From Labilibacter sediminis (GTDB lineage: Bacteria; Bacteroidota; Bacteroidia; Bacteroidales; Marinilabiliaceae), in assembly GCF_005877885.1 (NCBI RefSeq), contig NZ_VCHY01000004.1:186001-250000 (forward strand): a stretch of 64,000 nucleotides of DNA, written 5' to 3'. Positions 19,440 to 28,281 of the stretch are shown here, one piece after another; position 1 is the stretch's first letter; each line of letters opens with the position of its first letter. The notes beneath the pieces are model-generated. The model did not search any database. It worked only from the letters and a program-made list of their open reading frames with translations, and was not told where the DNA came from. The position numbers were made by a program, and so were the translations under genes.

Positions 19440-20912
19440 ATGAATATTAAGAGAATATTTTTTGTGTTTTTAACTGCTGTTATAGGTGCAATTGTTGGCG
19501 TTTATGCTTTTATTTTAATCGTAAAACCATCAAAGGAGATTGTTACCATTGAAAAACAAGCTGTTCCTGCAGCTTTATATACGTCATTAGATTCTGCCGT
19601 ACCGCCAAATGTGCCTGACTTTACAGTTGCTGCCGGCAAATCTGTAGAAGCAGTTGTGCATGTTATGACTAAAGCAAAGGCATCTAATAATGGGAATTCA
19701 TACGGTAATCCATTTTATGATTTCTTTTTTGGTCCTCGCGGTGGTGGTTCACCAAATCAAAGACCTGTGATGGGATCAGGATCGGGAGTTATTATTTCTG
19801 AAGAGGGATTGATTGTAACCAATAATCATGTGATTGATGGAGCTGATGAAATTGAAGTTATTTTAAACGACAGAAGGTCGTATACGGCAACTCTGGTAGG
19901 AGCAGATCCATCAACCGATATTGCTCTTTTAAAAATAGAAGAGAAGGATCTGAGCTGGTTGACATTTGGTAATTCGGATGATTTAAAAATTGGAGAATGG
20001 GTATTGGCTGTGGGAAATCCTTTTAATTTAACATCTACGGTAACAGCTGGTATTGTAAGTGCTAAATCTCGTAGTATAAATATTTTGGCCAATAGAAATC
20101 AGCCTATGGGTATTGAGTCCTTTATTCAAACTGATGCAGCTGTAAATCCGGGTAATAGTGGAGGGGCATTGGTAAATACTTATGGAGAACTTGTTGGGAT
20201 AAATACCGCTATTGCTTCTCGAACTGGATCGTTTACAGGGTATTCGTTTGCAGTACCGGTGGCTATAGTACAAAAGGTTGTAGCTGACCTTAAGGAGTTT
20301 GGAGAGGTGCAAAGAGCATTTATTGGAGTTACCATTCAGGGAGTTACTGCAGAGTTGGCAAAGGAACTTGATTTGAAAGAAGTTGAAGGTGTTTATGTAA
20401 ATGGAGTTACAGTAAATGGCGGGGCTGACGCTGCCGGTATTAAAAGAGGTGATGTGATATTAAGTATTGATGATGTAGATGTAAACACTAATTCGCAGTT
20501 GATTGAACAGGTAAGTAAGCATCGTCCCGGGGATAAGGTAAATTTAATTGTAAAAAGGGATGGAAAAAGAAAACAATTTACCGTAATTTTACGTAATAGC
20601 TACGGTTCAACTGATTTGGTGAAAGAGGAGGATGGTATATTTAATTTACTCGGAGCTGAAATGAGAGAGTTATCAGATAAAGAGAAATCTCAAATTGGTG
20701 TAAATTATGGTATGAAAATTGAGAAATTAGCCAATGGAAAATTTAAAGAGAGTGGTATTGACGAAGGCTTTATTATTTTAAAAGCCAATAGAGAACCGGT
20801 TAGGGTTATTTCGGATCTAAAAAAAGTGATAGCATCATCAGATGGTGGTTTATTTATCACAGGCGTTTATCCTAATGGACAGGTTGCATATTATGCTATT
20901 AATCTGGAATAG
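19440..20912 (+). CDS. HtrA/Deg-family periplasmic serine protease
   Basis: A 490-residue protein. It has an N-terminal membrane or signal helix (about residues 5-28), then a trypsin-like domain with the complete triad: His130 in TNNHVIDGA, Asp160 in DPSTDIALLKI, and Ser240 in NPGNSGGALVN. A PDZ domain follows (about residues 290-385: FIGVTIQGVTAELAKELDLK, GADAAGIKRGDVILSI), and a second, less typical PDZ-like region makes up the tail. The Gly/Asn-rich FYDFFFGPRGGG segment before the protease domain matches the LA-loop of DegP-type enzymes. It degrades or refolds misfolded envelope proteins. It is monocistronic, upstream of rpoD. Confidence 0.92.
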   Translation: MNIKRIFFVFLTAVIGAIVGVYAFILIVKPSKEIVTIEKQAVPAALYTSLDSAVPPNVPDFTVAAGKSVEAVVHVMTKAKASNNGNSYGNPFYDFFFGPRGGGSPNQRPVMGSGSGVIISEEGLIVTNNHVIDGADEIEVILNDRRSYTATLVGADPSTDIALLKIEEKDLSWLTFGNSDDLKIGEWVLAVGNPFNLTSTVTAGIVSAKSRSINILANRNQPMGIESFIQTDAAVNPGNSGGALVNTYGELVGINTAIASRTGSFTGYSFAVPVAIVQKVVADLKEFGEVQRAFIGVTIQGVTAELAKELDLKEVEGVYVNGVTVNGGADAAGIKRGDVILSIDDVDVNTNSQLIEQVSKHRPGDKVNLIVKRDGKRKQFTVILRNSYGSTDLVKEEDGIFNLLGAEMRELSDKEKSQIGVNYGMKIEKLANGKFKESGIDEGFIILKANREPVRVISDLKKVIASSDGGLFITGVYPNGQVAYYAINLE

Positions 20913-20950
20913 TAGTATATAATTAATTTGTCTCAACACCTAACAAATAG

Positions 20951-20981
20951 TTGGATATATTATTTAAAAAGTATAATTTTG
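20951..20981 (+). promoter_or_regulatory. Likely promoter of rpoD
   Basis: TAATTTTG at 20974-20981 is an exact TAnnTTTG -7 box, and a TTG at 20951-20953 lies about 20 bp upstream, as expected for the Bacteroidota -33 element. The start codon at 21004 is 23 bp downstream of the box. Confidence 0.55.
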
Positions 20982-21003
20982 CGCCACATTTGGCATATCG
21001 AAT

Positions 21004-21864
21004 ATGAGACAACTTAAAATAACAAAATCAATTACCAATCGTGAGAGTGCTTCCTTAGATAAATATCTTCAGGAAATAGGTCGCGAGGAATTGATATCTG
21101 TAGAAGAAGAAGTAGAACTGGCTCAGCGTATTAAAAAAGGCGATCAGATAGCTTTAGAAAAGTTAACCAGAGCTAATCTAAGGTTCGTTGTATCAGTAGC
21201 TAAGCAATATCAAAATCAAGGCTTAAGTCTTCCCGATTTAATTAATGAAGGAAACTTAGGATTGATTAAGGCAGCTGAGAAATTTGATGAAACACGAGGG
21301 TTTAAGTTTATTTCTTATGCAGTTTGGTGGATTCGTCAATCGATATTGCAGGCTTTGGCCGAGCAATCAAGGATTGTTCGTCTGCCATTGAATCAGGTTG
21401 GTTCATTAAATAAAATTAATAAAGCTTACTCAAAATTTGAGCAGGAGAATGAGCGTAAGCCATCACCTGAAGAATTAGCTGATAAGCTAGAGTTGCCTGT
21501 TGATAAAGTAGCGGATACGCTTCGTGTATCAGGTAGACATATTTCTGTGGATGCTCCGTTTGTTGAAGGAGAAGACAATAGTTTATTGGATGTATTGGTA
21601 AACGGTGATTCACCGAATGCTGATAAAACATTAATAAATGAATCGTTAGCTCGTGAGATTGAACGTGCTTTGGCTACATTAACAGAGCGTGAGTCTGATA
21701 TCATCAAATTATTTTTTGGTATTCAAACTCAGGAAATGACTTTAGAAGAAATTGGTGAGCGCTTCGGATTAACGCGTGAAAGGGTTCGTCAGATTAAAGA
21801 AAAAGCAATCAGAAGGTTGCGTCATACTTCTCGCAGTAAATTGTTAAAATCGTACTTAGGTTAA
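21004..21864 (+). CDS. rpoD: Primary sigma factor RpoD/SigA
   Basis: A 286-residue group 1 sigma-70 factor of the short Bacteroidota type, with no large non-conserved region. Region 1.2 is [16 protein letters not shown]; region 2 has [35 protein letters not shown] and the -10-binding [17 protein letters not shown]; region 3 is [13 protein letters not shown]; region 4 ends with [20 protein letters not shown] and [13 protein letters not shown]. It directs RNA polymerase to the TTTG/TAnnTTTG promoters typical of this phylum. A strong terminator follows at once, and behind that a dead group II intron. Confidence 0.95.
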   Translation: MRQLKITKSITNRESASLDKYLQEIGREELISVEEEVELAQRIKKGDQIALEKLTRANLRFVVSVAKQYQNQGLSLPDLINEGNLGLIKAAEKFDETRGFKFISYAVWWIRQSILQALAEQSRIVRLPLNQVGSLNKINKAYSKFEQENERKPSPEELADKLELPVDKVADTLRVSGRHISVDAPFVEGEDNSLLDVLVNGDSPNADKTLINESLAREIERALATLTERESDIIKLFFGIQTQEMTLEEIGERFGLTRERVRQIKEKAIRRLRHTSRSKLLKSYLG

Positions 21865-21887
21865 GCTAAGTATTACACGATATTTTT

Positions 21888-21920
21888 AAAAGCTGTCTTG
21901 TTTAAGGCAGCTTTTTTTTT
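21888..21920 (+). terminator. Terminator of rpoD
   Basis: AAAGCTG pairs with CAGCTTT around a loop of about ten bases, followed by a run of T up to 21920. The GTGTGCC 5' end of a group II intron begins at 21922, two bases after the T-run. Confidence 0.88.
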
Positions 21921-21921
21921 G

Positions 21922-23195
21922 GTGTGCCGTGCACGATAAATAGCTAGGTGGTGTAAGTCCGCCATGGGGCTATGTAGTCGCCCAACCATTAGCTGACGGC
22001 AAGGGTGCTTACCGTGGGGTATAATCTGAAGGATTATTTGAGATTGAATAAAGAGCAAATATCGGCAAATTTCCGACCCGAGGAACACGAACATCATTAG
22101 GCAAAATCGTTGGGATGAGTTTGCCAAATAAAACGAAGTTCAAATCTCGAACAACAGCTTTGGATTTCGCCCTAAACGAAGTGCTCATAAAGCTTTGTTC
22201 CAATGTAAGCAGTTTATATCGGAAGATTATAAGTGCGCTATTGATATGGATATGGCAAAGTTCTTCGATACGGTCAATCACAGCAAGTTGATTGAAGTAT
22301 TATCTCGTACCATCAAAGATGGTCGGGTAACCTCACTAATTCATTGGTATTTAAATGCAGGTGTTGTAGTTGATCACAAGTTTGAGAAAACAGAAACAGA
22401 CGTTCCTTAAGCAGGTCCATTGAGTCCATTATTAAGTAATATAATGCTTTATAAACTGGACAAAGAACTCCATAAGCGAGGTCATAAATTTGTTCGTTAT
22501 GCGGATGACTTGGTTATTTTGTGCAAAAGCAAAAGGGCAGGAGAAAGGATAATGAGCAGTGTGATTGAGTTTATTGAAGGGTACTCTTTTCTTGAAAGTA
22601 AACAGGGATAAAACATCGGTGGTTTACTATAGTCGAATTAGGTTTCTAGGTTACTCCTTTTATAAAACCAAAGGCGAAATACGATTCTGAATTCATGCCC
22701 ATAGTATTAAGCAACTAAAGTCAAAACTCAAAGTTTTAATTTATAGAAGTAATGGCTGGGGAAATGATAAGCGTAAAAGAAGGTTGTCGTCTTTTATAAA
22801 AGGATGGGGTAACTACTATAAATACGCTGACATTTTAGGTTTGATGAAACGTATCGATGAGTGGTATTGTCGTAGATTGCGGATGGTAATCTGGAAACAA
22901 TGGAAGAAATTAAAGCCCAAAGGATGAAATCTCATAAAGCTGGGTATAAATAAATACTAAGCATGGGAATTTGCCAATACTCGCATTTGTGCTGGCGGAC
23001 GTCTAAAAGTCTGATTATTCAAAGAAGTGTGACGAGTGAGCGATTAAGGTAAGCTGACTAAATCTTCTTTGCAGATTATTATAAAAAGTTAGAGTGTGAT
23101 TACGAAACCGCCTTGGTGCGGAACCTTATACCGGGTGGTGAGGGAGGTGGATTAGAGAGACAATTTATTTATTTCTCTAATCATCTACGCGATTA
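21922..23195 (+). mobile_element. Degenerate group II intron, probably bacterial class C
   Basis: The 5' end GTGTGCC matches the conserved GUGYG start, and the 3' part (accgcc...gtggtgagggagg, a stem loop GGATTAGAGA with TCTCTAATC, then CTACGCGATT) has the layout of domains V-VI and the usual (C)TACTCGATT end. Between them is a reverse transcriptase/maturase remnant (22150-23095). It sits directly behind the rpoD terminator hairpin, the known target preference of class C introns. The intron is only about 1.27 kb because the 5' structural region and the N-terminal third of the reverse transcriptase are deleted. The exact 3' boundary is uncertain by a few bases. Confidence 0.85.
22150..23095 (+). 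pseudogene. Group II intron reverse transcriptase/maturase, broken
   Basis: The remnant begins within the palm (NNSFGFRPKRSAHKAL), then IDMDMAKFFDTVNHSKL, GPLSPLLSNIMLYKLDKEL and the catalytic YADD motif (FVRYADDLVILCKSK). After a frameshift near 22590 come LKVNRDKTSVVYYSRIRFLG, the thumb/X domain (RSNGWGNDKRKRRL, FIKGWGNYYKYAD, MKRIDEWYCRRLRMVIWKQW), and in another frame the tail WRTSKSLIIQRSVTSERLR. There is a stop in place of Gln before the GPLSPLL motif (TAA at 22408), at least two frameshifts and several more stops, and the N-terminal RT0-RT1 part is missing. No endonuclease domain is seen, consistent with class C. Confidence 0.9.
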
Positions 23196-23625
23196 CTTCT
23201 TTTTAAGACAATCTGGATCATGCACAAAATTTGCCATATAAATAACAACATCTTCAATAAAGAAGACTGCTTTTAAATAAGCAATTGGTTTTTGATTGAT
23301 GCGTATAATTATTTAATTTTAGAGCACTATACAATGTTGTTATGTGCTATTTTATCACATCAAATCTTAATAAGACAGGAAAAGGCCTTTACGAGTGCTG
23401 GATCTGTTGATTTCTTTCTTTCCTTTTTCTAGCTGTAATAATTCAATTACGGTTTTTATTTCTTGTGTTTTTATTTCAGTTTAAATTACTGATGTAACGG
23501 ATGTACTTACTTTATAACATCAATAGCTTGATGATATATCGGAATTTCAAAATAAAGTACACCATTATTTTTTTGACTTACACCAATTATATTCATAATA
23601 TCTTGGGTATGATACCAATTGTAGA
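23196..23625. other. Intergenic region, possible decayed reading frames
   Basis: No intact gene is seen. On the minus strand a 37-codon fragment ends near 23203 (NQKPIAYLKAVFFIEDVVIY is part of it), and a second fragment near 23395-23490 reads LLQLEKGKKEINRSSTRKGL. Both lack starts and are interrupted upstream, so they may be remnants of a gene broken around the time the intron arrived. I do not recognise either. The last 100 bp presumably carry the promoter of the glycyl-radical operon. Confidence 0.3.
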
Positions 23626-24426
23626 ATGGAAGGAAAAATTTTCGATATTAAAAGATTCGCTTTAAATGATGGTCCGGGAATTAGGACTACAGTATTTTTT
23701 AAAGGATGCCCGTTAAAGTGTTCGTGGTGTCATAATCCGGAAAGTATATCAACTAAAATTGAAGAATTTGAGCAAGTAAGAGAGTTGGGAGGACAGCGTT
23801 TTTCATCAATTCAAACCATAGGAAAAATAATATCTTCAGATTCTCTTTTATCTGAATTAAGTAAAGATGAACAGTTTTTTCAACAGAGTGAGGGAGGAAT
23901 TACTTTTTCTGGAGGAGAACCAATGCTTCAGGTTGAATTTTTATCAGACATCATTACAAAGTGTAAAAATAAGAACTACAATGTAGTGATTGATACAGCA
24001 GGATTTTGCAAACAAGCAGATTTTGATCACATATTAGATCAGGTAGATCTGTTCTTGTATGATATTAAAATTATTGATGAGAAAAAGCATATGGATTATA
24101 CAGGTGTGTCTAATTCTGTTGTTTTACGAAACCTTGAATTTATACTTGATAAAGGTGCAAATGTAATAATTCGTGTTCCCATAATACCAGATATTAATAA
24201 TGAAGATCAAGATTTGAAACTTCTGGAGGAATACCTTATAGATAAGAAAGATAGGATCCGGGAGATTCACTTTCTGCCCTTTCATAATGCTGCAGAATCT
24301 AAGTATAAGAGATTCAATAAAGATTATGATTTAAATGGCATAAAAAGTCAAAATCCACAAGAGTTAATAGACATAAAAGAACGATTTGAATCAAAAGGGT
24401 TCAATGTAATGATTGGAGGATTATAA
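23626..24426 (+). CDS. Glycyl-radical enzyme activating protein (radical SAM)
   Basis: A 266-residue radical SAM enzyme. The cluster motif is GCPLKCSWCHNPES (CxxxCxxC), preceded by the family signature FALNDGPGIRTTVFFKG, with GGITFSGGEPMLQ and LFLYDIKIIDEKKH further on. These belong to the PflA-like activases that put the radical on the glycine of a partner enzyme. The extra ferredoxin-like cluster domain present in many activases of this group is absent: the stretch between CHNPES and GGITFSGGEP is short and has no cysteines. The partner gene starts 2 bp after its stop, so the pair is translationally linked. Confidence 0.9.
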   Translation: MEGKIFDIKRFALNDGPGIRTTVFFKGCPLKCSWCHNPESISTKIEEFEQVRELGGQRFSSIQTIGKIISSDSLLSELSKDEQFFQQSEGGITFSGGEPMLQVEFLSDIITKCKNKNYNVVIDTAGFCKQADFDHILDQVDLFLYDIKIIDEKKHMDYTGVSNSVVLRNLEFILDKGANVIIRVPIIPDINNEDQDLKLLEEYLIDKKDRIREIHFLPFHNAAESKYKRFNKDYDLNGIKSQNPQELIDIKERFESKGFNVMIGGL

Positions 24427-24427
24427 A

Positions 24428-26779
24428 ATGAATATCAGAATAAATAAATTAAGAAATCAAAGCTTACAAGCTATTAATAAATTGTCAACGGAGCGAGCAG
24501 AATTATTAACAGAATTTTATAAAAGTGATGAAGCACAAAATTGTTCAATTCCTGTAAAAAGGGCTTTAGCATTTAAATATATTCTCGAAAATAAAAAGAT
24601 ATGTATTAATGAAGGAGAATTAATTGTTGGAGAAAGGGGGCCTGAACCTAAGGCAACTCCAACTTATCCTGAAGTATCGTTGCATTCTTTGGATGACCTT
24701 GAAATTTTGGATCAGAGAGAAAAAGTAAGCTTTAAGGTTGATGCAGTAGTAAAATCCCTTTATGAATCATCTATTATTCCTTTCTGGAAAGGTAATAGTA
24801 ATCGTGATAAAATTATGTTTCAGATGGCTCCTGAGTGGATTGAGGCATATAAAGCTGGGATTTTTACAGAGTTTCAGGAACAAAGGGCGCCAGGGCATAC
24901 TGTTTTAGGTGATAAGATCTATAAAAAGGGGATTTCAGATATTTTAGTTGATATTACAGAAGCCAGAAAGGGTATAGCCTTAAATGAAAAAGAAAGACAG
25001 GAAGAGTTGAAAGCTATGGAAATAGCCGCACAGTCTATTGTCAATTATGCCCATAGGAATGCTAGTGAGCTGGAGAAATTAGCTATAAAGGAAAAGGATG
25101 AGGATAGGAAAAAAGAGTTGCTGGAAATGGCCTGTGTTTGTCGGCAGGTACCTGAAAATTCACCAAAAACTTTTCACGAGGCTCTTCAGTATTATTGGTT
25201 TGTTCATATAGGAGTTATAATAGAAGTTAATCCATGGGATTCTTTTAATCCGGGTAGATTAGATCAGCATCTGTTACCATTTTACAAAAACGATATTGAA
25301 AAAGGAATCCTTACTAAAGAAAGGGCCAAGGAACTTTTGATGTCGTTTTGGATCAAGTTTAATAATCAACCTGCTCCACCAAAAATGGGTGTAACGGCAA
25401 AAGAGAGTAATACCTATACTGATTTTGCACTGATTAATCTGGGAGGATTGAAGCATGATGGTACTGATGCTGTAAATGAATTATCATTTCTAATTTTGGA
25501 TGTAATTGAGGAGATGAGATTGTTGCAACCTAGTTCGATGGTACAAATCAGTAAAAAAAATCCTGATGAGTTTATTAAAAGGACTTTGCACATTACAAAA
25601 ACAGGTTTTGGTCAGCCATCTTATTTTAATACAGATGCTATAGTCGAGGAATTGGTTAATCAGGGAAAGGATATTGTGGATGCCAGAAATGGTGGTGCGA
25701 GCGGATGTGTTGAGGCCGGAGCGTTTGGAACAGAGGCCTATTGGTTAACAGGATATTTTAATATCCCTAAAGTGTTGGAAATTACATTACATAATGGGTT
25801 TGATCCGAAAACAGGGAAAAAACTTGGAGTAGAAACAGGTGAATTGGATACTTTTGATACATTCGATAAATTGATGAGTGCATTTAAAGTGCAGATGAAA
25901 AATTTTTTGGATATAAAGGTTGAGGGGAATCGCAGAATCGAAACGATTATAATGAAAGAATTGCCAGTACCATTCCTTAGTTTATTTATAGATGATTGTA
26001 TTGGCTGGGCAAAAGATTATAATTCCGGAGGTGCAAGATATAATACTAGTTATATCCAAGGTGTAGGTTTGGGTAGTATCACTGATTCACTGACATCAAT
26101 AAAATATCAAGTTTACGATAGGAAAAATATTTCACTGGAAGAGTTGGTGCTGGCAACAGATTGTAATTTTAAGGGATATGAAGAGTTGAGGTATAATCTA
26201 ATTTATGAAACGCCCAGGTTTGGTAATGATGATGAATATGCGGATGAAAATGCAGTAAAGGTATTTGATATACTATATGAGGCTGTTAATGGACTGGAAA
26301 CACCAAGAGGTGGAACATTTAGAGTAAATCTGCTTCCAACTACTTGTCACGTATATTTTGGTCAGGTAATGCAGGCCTCTGTTGATGGGAGAAAGGATGG
26401 AGAACCACTTTCGGAAGGGATTTCACCGGTACAAGGAGCTGATAAAAATGGGCCAACTGCTGTGGTAAACTCTATGCTTAAAATTGATCATACAAAAACC
26501 GGAGGAACCTTGCTAAACCAGAAATTTGCGCCTCAGTTTTTTAGTACAGAGGATGGAATAATTAAGCTTATGCATTTAATCAGAACTTATTTTAACCAGC
26601 TGGGACATCATATTCAGTTTAATGTGGTTGATGCTGATACCTTGAGAGAAGCACAGAAACATCCGGAAAAATATCAGGACTTAATTGTGAGAGTGGCTGG
26701 TTATAGTGATTATTTTAATGATTTAACAGTGGAGTTACAAGAGGAAATCATCCATAGGACAGCGCATTGCGGAATGTGA
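24428..26779 (+). CDS. hypD: Glycyl-radical enzyme, probable trans-4-hydroxy-L-proline dehydratase
   Basis: A 783-residue glycyl-radical enzyme (this hypD is not the hydrogenase maturation gene). The thiyl cysteine and catalytic glutamate are in GASGCVEAGAFG (Cys427, Glu429), and the radical glycine is in RVAGYSDYFNDL (Gly758). Segments RAPGHTVLGDKIYKKG, KESNTYTDFALINLGG, ARYNTSYIQGVGLGSITDSL and TTCHVYFGQVMQAS closely follow the clostridial hydroxyproline dehydratase as I remember it, including its substrate-site His and Asp. That enzyme removes water from trans-4-hydroxyproline to give pyrroline-5-carboxylate. The ATG at 24428, right after the activase stop, fits better than the in-frame TTG inside the activase gene. 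Another class of GCVE-motif enzyme remains possible. Confidence 0.78.
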   Translation: MNIRINKLRNQSLQAINKLSTERAELLTEFYKSDEAQNCSIPVKRALAFKYILENKKICINEGELIVGERGPEPKATPTYPEVSLHSLDDLEILDQREKVSFKVDAVVKSLYESSIIPFWKGNSNRDKIMFQMAPEWIEAYKAGIFTEFQEQRAPGHTVLGDKIYKKGISDILVDITEARKGIALNEKERQEELKAMEIAAQSIVNYAHRNASELEKLAIKEKDEDRKKELLEMACVCRQVPENSPKTFHEALQYYWFVHIGVIIEVNPWDSFNPGRLDQHLLPFYKNDIEKGILTKERAKELLMSFWIKFNNQPAPPKMGVTAKESNTYTDFALINLGGLKHDGTDAVNELSFLILDVIEEMRLLQPSSMVQISKKNPDEFIKRTLHITKTGFGQPSYFNTDAIVEELVNQGKDIVDARNGGASGCVEAGAFGTEAYWLTGYFNIPKVLEITLHNGFDPKTGKKLGVETGELDTFDTFDKLMSAFKVQMKNFLDIKVEGNRRIETIIMKELPVPFLSLFIDDCIGWAKDYNSGGARYNTSYIQGVGLGSITDSLTSIKYQVYDRKNISLEELVLATDCNFKGYEELRYNLIYETPRFGNDDEYADENAVKVFDILYEAVNGLETPRGGTFRVNLLPTTCHVYFGQVMQASVDGRKDGEPLSEGISPVQGADKNGPTAVVNSMLKIDHTKTGGTLLNQKFAPQFFSTEDGIIKLMHLIRTYFNQLGHHIQFNVVDADTLREAQKHPEKYQDLIVRVAGYSDYFNDLTVELQEEIIHRTAHCGM

Positions 26780-26916
26780 TTATTATCTAATCAGTAGATG
26801 AAGATTGGGGTGTGTTGGTAATCATTTGGGATTTTAATCGGGAATCCTGAAATGATTTTAGTGATGATTTTTATAAACAGTGATAAAAGATTTTTTTAGG
26901 AATAAACATATTATTT

Positions 26917-28200
26917 ATGAGTAAATTACAAATGTTATATGTGATGGTTTTCTTACCGTTAATCCATCTGAATATTTATGCTAATAGTAGTGTTGAAAGT
27001 AGCCTAATAGTTCTTCACCAACTTAAAGTAAAAAAAATTAAAACCTATTCAGGATATCATGAATCATATTTGATAATGATTACTCAACCTTTAGATCATG
27101 AGAAACCAGAGTTAGGATCTTTTTCTCAAAGAATTTGGTTGAACCATTTGGATGAAAATGCACCAATGGTAATGGTAACGGAAGGATATTCTGCAAACAG
27201 AAATTATCAAACAGAATTGGCAAGGGAATTAAAGGCTAATCAGTTGATTGTTGAGCACCGGTATTTTGAATCATCAACGCCAGAGGTTAAAGATTGGAAA
27301 TTTCTTACTGTAAAAAATGCAGCCGCAGATCATCATGAAGTTATTGAATTATTTAAGGAAATTTACAAAGGTAAATGGCTTACAACCGGCATAAGTAAGG
27401 GTGGTCAAACTACTTTGTTTCATAGGGCATTGTATCCAAAAGATGTGGACGTTTCTGTGCCATATGTTGCTCCAATAAACATGGAAAGGGAAGATCAAAG
27501 ACTGCTTGATTTTTTTGAAACTGTAGGTACTCAGGAAGAGCGAAATAAAATATATGAGTTTCAAAGATTGGTATTGAAAAGGAAAGAAAATCTACTTCCT
27601 TTGTTTGAAGATTATTCAAAGAAAAATGGTTTGGAGTTTTCTTTTGGCATTGAAAAGGCTTATGAGTGTGGGGTATTGGAATACCCTTTTGCTTTTTGGC
27701 AATGGGGCCGTTCTGTTGATGAAATTCCTGATGAAAGTGCAGATGATCAGATGATTTTAAAGCATTTTATTTTTGCAGCTAGTGTTGACTATTTTGCAGA
27801 TCGGACTATGAAAAGGTTTGAGTCATTTTTTTATCAAGCATATAGGGAATTAGGGTATTATAACTATGTACCAGGTGATTTAAAATCCTTAATGAATGAG
27901 ATAAAGATAGATACTATCTCAAGTTGTATGTTTGCACCGGGAGGAGATACATTGATGTTTAAGCCTCAAGTAATGCAGATGGTTGTTTCCAGATTGAACA
28001 AGTATAATCCGAAATTGGTCTTGATATGTGGAGAGTATGATCCCTGGGGGGCTACATCGCTTGATGTCGAAGGAATGTCAAAGTCCCTAAAAGTTGTTAA
28101 ACCCAAAGGATCTCATAGGACTAGAATTAATAACCTTTCAGAAGCAAAGCGGGATGAAGTGTGGGCTTTGTTGAAAAAATGGATGAAGGTTAGGGAGTGA
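26917..28200 (+). CDS. Secreted S37-family prolyl (tri)peptidyl aminopeptidase
   Basis: A 427-residue alpha/beta-hydrolase with a signal peptide (hydrophobic to about residue 20, cleavage after YANS). The nucleophile elbow is TGISKGGQT, the Asp lies in CGEYDPWGAT and the His in GSHRTRI, in the order and spacing of family S37 (PS-10) peptidases; the early ITQPLDHEKPELGSFSQRIW block is also typical. Characterised members release tripeptides ending in proline. It lies 137 bp behind the hydroxyproline dehydratase on the same strand and shares its terminator, which suggests that it supplies proline-rich (collagen-like) peptides. The family call is firm; the substrate link is inference. Confidence 0.83.
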   Translation: MSKLQMLYVMVFLPLIHLNIYANSSVESSLIVLHQLKVKKIKTYSGYHESYLIMITQPLDHEKPELGSFSQRIWLNHLDENAPMVMVTEGYSANRNYQTELARELKANQLIVEHRYFESSTPEVKDWKFLTVKNAAADHHEVIELFKEIYKGKWLTTGISKGGQTTLFHRALYPKDVDVSVPYVAPINMEREDQRLLDFFETVGTQEERNKIYEFQRLVLKRKENLLPLFEDYSKKNGLEFSFGIEKAYECGVLEYPFAFWQWGRSVDEIPDESADDQMILKHFIFAASVDYFADRTMKRFESFFYQAYRELGYYNYVPGDLKSLMNEIKIDTISSCMFAPGGDTLMFKPQVMQMVVSRLNKYNPKLVLICGEYDPWGATSLDVEGMSKSLKVVKPKGSHRTRINNLSEAKRDEVWALLKKWMKVRE

Positions 28201-28217
28201 AAATTTTTATTACTTAT

Positions 28218-28260
28218 AATACAAAAACTGCTCCTAATTCCCAGGAGCAGTTTTTGTATT
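28218..28260. terminator. Bidirectional terminator
   Basis: An 18-bp perfect stem (AATACAAAAACTGCTCCT with AGGAGCAGTTTTTGTATT) with a seven-base loop lies between the convergent peptidase and TonB receptor genes, and can serve both strands. Confidence 0.92.
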
Positions 28261-28281
28261 TAATAAGCAGAGCTTATTATT

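Noticed and set aside
22195-22611. Two short open frames inside the group II intron as separate genes
   Set aside because: They are neighbouring pieces of one reverse transcriptase (IDMDMAKFFDTVNH and YADD blocks), separated by an in-frame stop; both belong to the pseudogene.
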